Assembly: GCA_012932295.1 (NCBI GenBank)
Contig: JAAONU010000001.1
Span: forward strand, 20,398,120-20,462,119
DNA from: Cyclina sinensis
Taxonomy: Eukaryota; Mollusca; Bivalvia; Venerida; Veneridae
Length of the DNA stretch: 64,000 bases
Direction of reading: 5' to 3'
Numbering within the stretch: position 1 is the stretch's first letter; each line of letters starts with the position of its first letter. Under the pieces are notes generated by a model that was not told where the DNA came from, searched no databases, and saw only the letters and a program-made list of their open reading frames with translations. The translations under genes and the position numbers were made by a program. Of the stretch, positions 12,584 to 23,022 are shown piece after piece.

Positions 12584-14860
12584 CTGTCAGTAATAAAAAG
12601 TATGAATTAGAAGACAGCAAGAATAAAATTAAATACTGATCTACTTGATTGCATGTCATAAGAATTTATTCAGAGTTTGAAGGGGCGGTATTCTAAACTA
12701 CATGACTGCATGACAAAAGAATTCATTCAAAGTTTCTAGGAGCAGTATATTGCATATCAACGGAATTTATTGAAAGTTTAAAGAGGAAGTCTGTGATGTA
12801 ACCTGTGTTACATATGTGATAATGTCTTGTGCTATTTTATTAATGGGGAAAAAAAACACAAGTCCAATTATGTTACCCTATGTTGCAATGTATTGCAGAA
12901 TTTACAAGCTGAGATGAATCTGGAAGGGGTTTAACTTTTTTTCAAGAATGTTTCATATCCTTGAATTTGCTTTCAGTATAAAAACAGATTTTCCGACCTG
13001 TCCCTCTTCTCTTTAGCCTAAATACAGAGTAATCTCAAGTAAATTCAGCAGTAGAAATAAAAATAGGAAAACGAACATTGAGTTTATGATTTACATATAA
13101 AATAGTTTATTTCATTCATTGATAGGCCGTTTCCTATTACAAATGTGCTCATACGTACGATAGGCACAGTTCTAATTAACGACTGAACTTTTTGTTCATA
13201 CGTACAAACAAAACCATAAAACCAAAAATTCAGAAACAGTAACTTGCCAAAATTGTTTTTCATCTAGAATGAAATAACGAAGATTGTTACAGTTCTGAAA
13301 CAGACAATATAAAACGTATTCATAGGAAAAAGTATTCTTATAGTATATATATTTATCTTAAATCTGCACTTACAGTATGACATGACTAACCACTTTTACG
13401 AAGAAGTAATTTACCAATGGAAGAGATGCAACTATTAGTATTTAAATGACAGGCCATTCTGTTCGTACGTATAAACAAATTATTCAGTTCAAAGAGTGCA
13501 ATTAACGATATTATAGAAAAAGTTCAATTAAAATTTCTCAAATACTTATAAGGACTAAAATCTAGAAAGCCAAGTTGCATGGCTGATGATGAAACTGGAG
13601 TAAAACCAATACAACTTGACATAGAATTACGTATTATTTCATAATTGTCTAAACATACTGAACCGAAAAAGCCAAAACGTTCAAGAACTATGTAATATTC
13701 TCTCTTAAACCATTTCAGTTTCACGCAAAATAAACGTGGAGACCGTTTTCAGTGGAACAGCAGCGTTAAGAATATTTTGATAAAATGTGGTTTACCAAAT
13801 ACATTGAACGGACGTGTATTCTGTAATTCAATTTGGCTTACTTCAAACGTCAAACAGAGATCTCAGATTTATTTGTTAATGAGTGGTCCAGTTCAATAGA
13901 AAACTCTAAATGTAAAAATTACCCACTCTTTAAACATGAATTCAAATCTCAAAATCATCTTGTGAAGTGCCCTGATAGGTTGTTATGATATACGATTAAG
14001 TTTAGAACAAGAAATAATAGAATTATCCGTTAAAATCGGAAGTCAGAACAGAACAGAGCTGAACTTACGTAAATGTACTTTATGCAATACTGAAGTCAGT
14101 ATTAGAGATGCATTTCGTTATCTCTTTGAATGTACAGTTTTTTTGTAGAAAAGAAAACAGCTAATTGAATCAAAATACGATAGACTCCCAAATATTATCT
14201 CATTTTCTGAAGTCTTGAATTACGAAACTAAACATTCAGCAAAATACAGAAAATTGTGTTCTTTTGTTTGAGAAATAGTTTTTTTATTTGAATAATAACG
14301 AAAAATCTACTGAAACAACTTTATTATAACTTTGTATAAGGTAGTTATATTATCTCGACTCCCGTAATCTGTACTGATTCTCCGCGCGCTTGCAATTAAT
14401 ATTTGTAAATGTTTTTATTGTTTTGTGCTGTATTGCTACTTTTGTTTGCCATGTTTTGTAAGAAAATTATTAACAAAACAGTTCTGAAACAGAATGTACA
14501 GTCTGTTCACACTTACTACCAAGTTTTAAAGTTTTCGAAATGACTGACTTCTTTTACAGTATAAAATAGCCCAGTGGAAGACATACATTGACTAGTTTAT
14601 GATGAAACTGTAAAACCATAGGCATTTTGCTCATACATACAAACAAATAATGCAGTTTAAAGATTGTAATAGGAAAATACAATTCTACAAAAAGAAACCT
14701 TAAAGCTTGATCACATGTACAATAAGTTAGAAGTTTAACCTCGAATGCAAAAATGGTTTACGAGTTGGCGTGATATGGGAGGACATATGGGAAAACAAGC
14801 TTTTGATTTCATTAAATGTCAAAAACGATAACAGAGATAGTAATAAATAAGAACATATAC
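12584..14860 (-). other. Intron of the Ly6-like gene
   Basis: On the minus strand the upstream exon ends at a GTATATG donor (14855-14860) and the next exon begins after a TGACAG acceptor (12584-12589). The 2.3 kb between them holds a decayed retrotransposon fragment on the opposite strand (13515-14285). Short imperfect direct repeats containing CATACRTACAAACAAA-type words occur near 13195, 13465 and 14635. Confidence 0.6.
13515..14285 (+). pseudogene. Decayed non-LTR retrotransposon reverse transcriptase, C-terminal region
   Basis: Conceptual translation on the plus strand, passing through several stops and frame changes, gives words typical of the C-terminal part of invertebrate non-LTR retrotransposon polymerases. 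In order these are KFLKYL, PSCMADDETGVKPIQLDIE, VKNILIKCGLPN, SDLFVNEWSSSIENSK, KFRTRNNRI and the zinc-knuckle-like KCTLCNTEVSIRDAFRYLFE. The order and spacing match the stretch after the thumb domain. In-frame stops (for example after KYL, in RIIS*, and after RLL) and frameshifts show it is dead. No endonuclease or catalytic RT motif remains, so this is a 3' fragment as expected for 5'-truncated insertion or decay. Clade is not determinable; it is clearly not a copy of the L1/Tx1 element at 53.8 kb. Confidence 0.65.
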
Positions 14861-14995
14861 CTCCACTGAATTTAACAGTCCCCTCGTATTTCGTGCAATA
14901 TTTGGAATTCATTGAGCAATTTTTAGGCGCCATTTGGCCGCTGATGCATTCACGATCAAACAATGAAGAGCATCGAATACACATAAGGCACTCAA
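14861..14995 (-). CDS. Ly6/uPAR-like three-finger protein, internal exon
   Basis: A 135-base exon bounded by a strong acceptor (TTGTTTTCTTTCAG) and a GTATATG donor, phase 1 at both ends. It encodes ECLMCIRCSSLF, then C-rich loops ending NCSMNSKYCTKYEG and VKFSG. The closely spaced N-terminal cysteines (ECLMCIRC) and the CxMNSxYC-type word fit the first two fingers of a Ly6/uPAR domain. With the terminal exon the protein has about ten to eleven cysteines, right for one LU domain with five disulfides. The exon carrying the start codon and signal peptide should lie further right on the minus strand. I could not identify it, because signal-peptide exons are short and weakly constrained. Confidence 0.68.
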
Positions 14996-16662
14996 CTGAA
15001 AGAAAACAAAGAGAATGAGTAGTAAAGGTAAACTAATGGCCACTTGATAATATTTGTCACTAATGTTAATGTATGTTAATGATCACATTAGTAATATGTA
15101 TGGCCAAGGTGTAGCACAATAAAGAGAACGATGCATCACAGAACAAAAATGACAAATACATTTGACGTTATTTAAAATAAAAATGTTATTGAAATAAATC
15201 CTGTATTTGCTGTCAGTGCCTTGGTGAGGCTTGTTAAAATTTTAATTTTTTGTTTTCGTATTCTTTTGTAAAGTGAGAACAGACGACACATTTATCTAAA
15301 GAGAAAAGAGATAAAATGCATACTGAAGTGTAATTTCCTTTAAGGAGATGTTAAATGGGAACGCCACGACGAGAACATATGAATGTGTTTTTTTTTCTTT
15401 CCAAATTGAATGAAAACACGAAAAGGTGCAATTGAAAATATTTCCAATTTAGTGCTGACATCTATTTTCACTGTAACTTTCTATCCGATATCATTATTGC
15501 AGCTTTTTTTTTCACCATCCTTTGCGTATAAGAAATGGTGTTCAAAGCTGCGACGTTAAAACAAACAACGTAATGAAAGAAGACAGGAGTGACTAATGCT
15601 GTTATTAACGATACAGGACAAACCGTTCAGATTTACTGATGTAGATGTTGAAGTCATTGCATATAACGATATGTTTGTATATAAGATGTTGTCAAAATTT
15701 TAAGTCTGTTCCAACTTACAATTATGTTTTAATCAAAACTTAAAATTTATTATTGTTGTTGTTTTGTTTTAATTGTCTGAACAAGCTCATGCGATTTGTG
15801 ATAAAACGTCTTATTGACTGAAAGGTGGGTCCTAGAATTCGTATTGACCATGCTGAATAAATCAAACGTTCTTGAGTGCGAACTACCTGTCTCAGCGTCG
15901 TCAAACGCCCACCTCTGACCCTTAAATACGCTTTTATAAAGGCAAAGAACAAATACTAATTAAATAGTTTATGGTTCATTTAAAAATAAATCAAGCGCTG
16001 CCTTAAAATCGGACATAAGTTGAATATTATCAAAGTCTTTAAAATCTTATATCAATATCACTTAAAGGCAAAAATTGTATTCAAATTGTATATTGATAAA
16101 CGTATATTACGTCATAACTCTTTAGCCGCCCAAACATCATACAAATCTGTTTGTTGAAAACACTTGACTTTGTTGCAGCTAAACTTGAGAATTGAAGGGC
16201 ATGCGTTCGTAGTTTAGCTTTCACGTTTAAAGAAAAATGAATAGCTTGCTTGTACATATTTTATCATTGAACATAATCTGTGAAAAATGTGTTTGAAGTA
16301 CATTCTTATACAAAATAACCTCTTAATCATCATAAAATGCTAGTATATAATTGACGTTGTTTCATTTTGCCTCAGAAATTATCGTTCAAATATCATTTAT
16401 ATTCCACTTTGTTAACAAAACGTAAAAGTAATTTTCCTCATCTTATGATGTCATAGATAATGTTTATTCAATTTGAAACCTTCGTATTTATTCTTGAAAT
16501 AATATTTCGTGAGGGATTTCAAGAATATGTCGTTATTGTCAATGTGAGAACGAATTGTCTCGTTCAAAACTCATCCAAAAAAAGGTTGTTGTTACTTTTT
16601 TGCTGTTACGCGTAGTGCTATTCTAACCTCATGTGTGTGTTAGCTTGGATTTGTATGGTTGC
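14996..16662. other. Non-coding stretch (possible upstream intron of the Ly6-like gene)
   Basis: The first exon of the Ly6-like gene should lie at or beyond this region on the minus strand, but no ATG-hydrophobic-donor arrangement convinced me. The 15740-15952 frame has no recognisable domain. Confidence 0.4.
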
Positions 16663-17518
16663 TGATTTGCGCTATGTCGTATTTTCGCTTTTTGCCACAA
16701 AATCCGAAAATATGAAAACAAGAAGATACGGCAAAGTCAAACTGTGTCGTGTTTTCGCAATTTCGACGCGAAAATGTTAAGGACGACATAAGAAGAGAAA
16801 CAAAACGACACATTAAATGTGTCGCGCTTTTGCATTTCATCTGTCGTGTCTTTGCTTTTCCGATGCGAAAATGCGAAAACATGAAGATACGCCAAAGTCA
16901 AACACTTGTCGTCTTTTCGCATTTTCGCGTTGTTGCATTTTCACATTGTTAAATTTTCGCTTTTTCGCATTTTTACATTGTCGCATGTTCGCTTTATCTC
17001 ATTGGAGCATTGGAGCATTTTAGCGTTTCGATTGTATAAGCGCATTGTGCATATCAATAACACATATGCCTAAACAACAATGGATGGATATAGTGATCGC
17101 GAAAGTATCCTTTTTCAGTAATATTATTGTTGTTGTTTTCCTACTGGTTTGTAAATTTGACTTCATTACTCCACGTGAGCACTGTGACATATGGGATATC
17201 TGTAATAAATCTCCGCTTGGGTAACCGGAACGCGAAAAAGCAAAAACACAACAATGCGAAAAAGCAAAAATACGACAATGCAATACTGAAAAGCAAAAAT
17301 GCGAAAAAGCGACAATACGAAAAAGCAAATATTAAGCTGAAAATATAAATACATGACAAATAAGAGGCGAAAACACATTGTATGTGTCGTATTTTTGCCT
17401 TGTTTGTCGTGCTGTCGTTTTTTCGCCCTGAGAATGCGAAAATGCGAAAACACAAAGATACGACAAAGTTTTTACTTTTTAGTGGCGAAAAAGCGAAAAT
17501 ACGACATGGCGTAAATCA
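16663..17518. mobile_element. Foldback-type inverted-repeat element rich in GCGAAAA/TTTTCGC words
   Basis: The ends are inverted copies. The left end is TGATTTGCGCTATGTCG (16663-16679). The right end, read on the other strand, is TGATTTACGCCATGTCG (17502-17518), and TATTTTCGCTTTTT and a GCCAC word continue inward. Both arms (about 16663-17040 and 17220-17518) are built from degenerate short words such as GCGAAAATG, CGACAA and AAGATACG, with smaller palindromes inside, for example the 9-bp arms of CGACACATT around 16810. The spacer 17041-17219 is ordinary sequence. The several overlapping open frames here on both strands are by-products of this word composition. No transposase is present and no target-site duplication could be fixed. 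Confidence 0.65.
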
Positions 17519-19206
17519 TCCACCATATATTTGAGATTCAATTGTTTTAGATAAATGATTTGATAAGTTTTTTTTAAAACACTAGCTTTTTTAAAAACGA
17601 TTACACTGCATTTGCAAGAAATGTATATACTTCTAAACTCGAATCATTAACTGCAGAAAGTTATGCTGGATGTCAGGACATTTTAAGAAAACACGGAATA
17701 GCGGTAATGGCATAGTGATAACGCAATTAATAGTTTTCTCCTTTTTATGATTGCCTCAGTAAAAAAACGAGGTCTTTTCTATGTCATAATGTTGTATTAA
17801 TCCCCCCGCAGTTGCCTGATAATTACATTCCTTAAAAATCTATAGTTAATGATCCTCTGGAAAGAAATTATCTCGCTACCTACGCGACCGCTTGTTATAG
17901 TTATTATTCAAATAAAACATTTTAATAGATAAATAAAGCAGTCATCGAAAATAATTGATTTAAGTTGCAATAACTTGCTTCCCAGTCGATGTAAGGTAAA
18001 TAAATCTAAATATAGCACTCGCAAAATACTCATGCGTTGTTAGGAGGAACAATTGGAAGGGGGCCTTGGTGGGGGTTGGGGTAAGAGAATAAAAAGAAAT
18101 ATAGAACTTAACATAAACCTGTTGCATTTAAGATTTTTTTCAGTAAAATAAAACATTGGGTCATTTCAGTTATACCCATTGCACTTAGCTCTGCATTATG
18201 CACTTTTGCAGGCTAGAAATGTAATTTATGAAGGACACTTAGTTCCAAAAACAGTATCAAACTTGGTAAAATCTACTCTAGTTTTATGAGTTTTTGCTGG
18301 TTTTTGTCTACACACTATTTGCTTTGTGTCGCTAAAATAGATTAACAGTAAGAGAAGTATGAATTTTCGTTATAATGTAATATCAACGGAGTCTAATATC
18401 ACTACTGTGTTTAAGAACTGAGATGATTGATTTTGTTCTATAGGAAAAACAAACCTTTTCCCATCTAAAAGCGTTTGGAAATATTTTCATTGGAATTTCT
18501 TTACATTTACTGGAGGATGACTATAAATCCAACATTTAGGTATTAGACGAATACGGGTTAAACTAACTTAGAAATGAACATCAGAAAAGACAATCTGTTT
18601 TGAAACTAACTAAAGCGGTGAAAAATTCTTGAAGGACAGCAAAACCTGGTATAACAGATGCTTTTTCATAGTTTTTCAAAAACAATGTCAGGTTACTTTT
18701 TTAATTTAAACATCAAAAACACATCAATCTACGGTTACTGTTTTAATTTCTTTAGATAACAGAAAAAAAGAAAAATGACTATACTTCTCTGATATAAGGA
18801 AAACTAAAATAAAATGAAATAAAAAAAAATGATAGGCAGTTGAAATGGGTAAAGGTTTCCTTTCGTCTTACGAATTGCAAATAATTAACTATAAAAAGCT
18901 CTTCGTTTTACATTTAAACTTCCTTTCCGTTTTACATATACAGGGCATCAGCCATCAGCTTCGTTAAGAATGTTAAACTTCCCTTTTATTTTACATGTAC
19001 TCAGCTCCCTTACACATGCTAATATTCTAGGACAGACGTTCATGTTCTGAGTTACCTTCTCTGCACACATCTGATTATCCGTATAAAGGATAGATACAGT
19101 TTTAAAGCTATGTGTTTCAATGTTGTAAGGCCTATGTTTTCATTTGTAGTTCGAATGTGAAAAACAAAATTATAAATTGGAAAATGTGTTGAACAAGATA
19201 ATGTTA
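17519..19206. other. Non-coding stretch
   Basis: No supported gene. A G-rich patch at about 18057-18080 has three runs of four or five G and one GG. Confidence 0.45.
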
Positions 19207-19256
19207 ATTTTAGCAGAGACATAGATAACATATCTTATCTATGTCTCTGATTTTAG
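19207..19256. mobile_element. Ultrashort hairpin (36 bp) flanked by 7-bp direct repeats
   Basis: A perfect 15-bp inverted repeat, CAGAGACATAGATAA (19214-19228) and its complement (19235-19249), encloses a 6-base loop. It is flanked on both sides by exactly ATTTTAG (19207-19213 and 19250-19256). A second, different hairpin with the same CAGAGACAT ends occurs at 22986-23015 with a different flanking duplication. This is the arrangement expected of a transposed sequence reduced to its terminal inverted repeats. Confidence 0.6.
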
Positions 19257-22119
19257 CCAGACAAAAAGGATTTGTTAAGTATTAATAATTCTTTATTTTT
19301 AATTTGTTGTTTTGCAAAGCAGATAATTAATAGTTAACAATCCTAAATGGCTATAACCAGGATTTTTCTTTGCAATTGAATTATAGTATTATGTCCATGT
19401 TTCCGGAGTTAGCCAGCTTACACTCTTTTAAGTAAACAATAGGACAAATCTATTTTCGTGATTTTTGAATCTAAAATAAATCTCCTTATAAAAGAATGTG
19501 CTGAAATGCAACACGCTTAATTCAAATGTATTATAATACTGATTCCACTTTTGTCTGAAAAAAATTCTCCTACCAAAATCGACAAAATATCCATAAAAGC
19601 GACACAAACTCATTATAGCAAACCGCTTACTTCAATTTCAACTTAAAGTCCATTAATTTCTTTGGCAGAGAAACCTTTAAAATATCTTTAAACGATCTGA
19701 TTTTATGCACTCTTCTCCCTCGGTTTAACAGTAGCCAACACGTTGACTTCAGTATTAAATTAAGTATTGCAGTAAATGTAAAATTAATCAACAAAGAGTA
19801 TGTTTCTAAAGGACAAAATAACAAACATCAACAATAAAATACAAGGACATATCCCTGGAAACGTAACCATATTTGATTCAAGTAGAGTATTCGAAATAAC
19901 ACCGAAATTAATGTAAAAAGTACATACACTGAAACTGTTGAACTACAAGTAATAAACAGGTTTAACATTTCATCAAAACATGTTGTTGACAAACAGAAAG
20001 TTAACTCCACTTAAACAACAAAATAATCGATCTTTAACACTCGTACAAAATTAAACAATTTACTGTAATGCCATACAAAAAAACCAATAACTCTGTTTAA
20101 CTTTCAAAGGATTGTAAGAAAAGATCTATCCATTAACGAATGTCTTGGCAATATATACTTGACCTCACTAGGAAAACTTGTAAGGATTCAGCTCACAATA
20201 CCAAAAATGTTATAAGCGAAAGTTGAATATCTTATAGAGAAAAAGAAGGAAGATATGTCCGCTGTAAACATGTTTTCTCTGAATAGGAACATCTCTTGTT
20301 TGTTATCTATCAAATAAAAATCAGAACCGACTATTGGATTCATACATCGAAGCTCGGACTAGTAAGTGTGAGCCACGTGATCTGTCGAGGTTTTGAAGTA
20401 ATTAAAGCTTAAATGTGTATACAATTAATCACTTGTTTAAATCAAAGTACATCGCTAAGTGATCATGCATTTCAAAAGTAAAAGATGACCAAAGGGGATA
20501 AATTTACTGTTAAACGTATTTCGGATTTATGGAAAAGGACATTTTTCTAAACGTTCCAATACAACTGTGTTTTGTTTTGTTAACAAAAGTTTTTGAAAGA
20601 AAGTAAGATGTTTAGAGAAAGAATAAGTGCACCATGACAAATGTAATAAAATTTACAATTTTCGTCGTATTCATAAGATAGCTGTCGATTGTTTTTAACC
20701 TGGATGAAGTTCATTAACAAAATGCAGGTGACGTGTGTGGTACAGTGAACTAAGCGCACATAGATTTACTGTAATATGGTGACATGTTTTAGACACAATG
20801 GCCTGTTCTTAAGATTTCGACGGATTGTTATCCTTGCCTTGACTAGGAAAGAAGCCTCTTGTAAGATAAGATTACACAACCAGACATGTCAATAATTTTG
20901 ATAGAGCTGGGAAAAATTATTCAATAAAGATTCAGCCAAACAGTGCATAAACTCGTCTGTAATAGCTGACGCGTCACAAAATCTCTCTGGCATTTTCAGA
21001 ACTTGAATAATGAAATGGCGATGAATATCTGTCCTATGCAAAATCACTTGCCTGAGAGGATTTTTTATTCTGGTCCCATAAATTTTAGCAACGAATAACT
21101 AACTGCCTTTATTCTTTTTTATAAATAAATGTAATTTCGACCCGACAGATCTAAAAGCAGTGCAATAAGGTACGTCAAAATTCATCTGCATCTTTGGATC
21201 AGCTTGTCAAAATGGCACAATTGTCGTTTCGATATTTACTGGACATTCCAAAAACTGTTGGTTATGTCGTTTTAAAATTCAAGACGATGTCTATTTGCAT
21301 GTTAAGCTGAATAATTTTTGACTAACTTAAAGTTAGGTTTGATTTATTACGTCATTATACAATTCATTCGTAGATATGCATTTAAGTACGCTTTTGATGT
21401 GTTGTTTCACTGCTGAGAAAAGATAATCAGTCAGGTTGCATGTAACTTTAATTTCCAAAAAAAGAAGAAAAATAAGTGATTTATATCCTCTTATTTGAAT
21501 ATAAAAAACTCTATTAGAAAAATTACACTCAAACAAAAAGTGCAAGAAAACCGAATATCAGGAAAAACCACAGTCAGAAAACAGCCTCCCTACACAGTCA
21601 AGGAGTATACATTTATAAAGCGATTAGTTAATAAAAAAAGAAAGACCACAAAAATGAGAATCTGTTTCGTTTATTAATATTTTTGTATAGAAAAAGGGGT
21701 GAAGTTTAATGAGATGAAAAAGTATAATAATTATGATCACGATGAAAAGTAGGGCACATTTAACTGAACTGGAATGAGAAAAAATCACAACTCGTAAAAG
21801 AAATCTTCGACGTCTAGTTTGTTAAAGTGAATGACTTTGTCAGAATACGACTTTTACCCTAATAAAATTAATCGAAAAGCGTTTTATTTTAAAAATTACT
21901 CGACCCAAAACATAGTTTTCTTCATATCCCTCACTTTTTTGATGTTTTTTTGTTTGATAGTTTGTTAAAGTCTATGTTTCGAAAATTGCTGGGATTTGTC
22001 AGTCGACTGACAGATGAGACTCAGTTGAGTCTTTGAATATAAAACAGGTTGTATTAGAATGTGTTGCAAACATTTTCAAGCAGAGAAGTAAATCTAGCGG
22101 GGCTTACGCAAAGTCTAGA
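19257..22119. other. Non-coding stretch
   Basis: About 2.9 kb of AT-rich sequence. The open frames at 19428-20010 and 21333-21677 show no domain or splice context I can defend. Confidence 0.4.
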
Positions 22120-22245
22120 CGAAATATGGCGTGAATGTCAATTTGTAAGTGAATAGACGATTCCGTTGCCATTACCAGTCACGTGACCCATACGCCGTGA
22201 CGGTACTGAACGCTCAGTGTATCCTACATCGGTATATAAGGAATG
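22120..22245 (+). promoter_or_regulatory. Possible TATA-type promoter
   Basis: A short stretch less AT-rich than its surroundings carries CACGTG (an E-box, ~22180), then TATATAAGG near 22232. ATG codons follow 10-80 bases later (22243 and 22315). The downstream 82-codon frame has no recognisable domain and no clear splice donor, so a gene start is only suggested. Confidence 0.2.
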
Positions 22246-22978
22246 TTTCATCATTCCAATGAAATTCAACTGTTTCTCTATGTAGTTTGTTATCTTTACA
22301 TCACTGTTTCCCGTATGAGAAGTCAGAAGCAAAGGATTAAAGCAAGAACCCAAGAAGATAGTTCTGAAACCATCAAACTGACTATCTGTGTAATGCGTCA
22401 GACTGCGTTTTGTACAGTAAACATTTGTTTCAGATCCTATTTTTTTTGTATTAGCATCTCCTTGACTTTGTTTTCACAAATTCGGTATTAATCTGAATTT
22501 TTACCGATTATACACGTCGTGTTAAACAATGAATTACATAAACATTTTTTAAAAGATCTAAGAGACTGAGCATTTTTGTTAAAAAACCAATACAAACATG
22601 GTGTTAATTGCGTTAAATATATGTTGTTAAAAAGAACTTTAAAAGTTGTTTTCTGATGAAAGCAGTATTTTTCCATTGTTGTAAGAATCAATGTCCTTAT
22701 TTTTTACTTGTTATATTAATTTTAAACATCTATTTAAAAATCATTGATTTCGGGCATTTCTAATAAATATTTTTATCAATTTAGTTTAAGTCTAGAGAAA
22801 AACCAGCTCTCGTTTTCACTTGTGGAAAAACGGTAAGTATCAAATGCAAATACTTCCAACTGGAAAAATATTTCCATCTTAAATTCGTAGTGGTCCTTAT
22901 AATCATAATTATTGTTATTTATAATTAGTACTTTAATTTTTTCAGATCAATGAGCAATATTATATAGAGGCTAGTTTA

Positions 22979-23022
22979 ATCAGGGCAGAGACATATAAAA
23001 CATTTGATGTCTCTGATCAGGG
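22979..23022. mobile_element. Ultrashort hairpin (30 bp), second copy, with its own 7-bp direct repeats
   Basis: CAGAGACAT at 22986-22994 is the exact complement of ATGTCTCTG at 23007-23015. The unit is flanked by exactly ATCAGGG on both sides (22979-22985 and 23016-23022). The ends are the same as in the hairpin at 19214-19249 but the flanking heptamer and the loop differ, which argues for two separate insertions rather than one duplicated segment. Confidence 0.6.

Noticed and set aside
16640..17455. Cluster of 61-104 codon frames on both strands rich in Phe, Arg, Cys and Lys
   Set aside because: By-products of the CGAAAA/TTTTCG word composition of the foldback element; no domain and all frames equally open.
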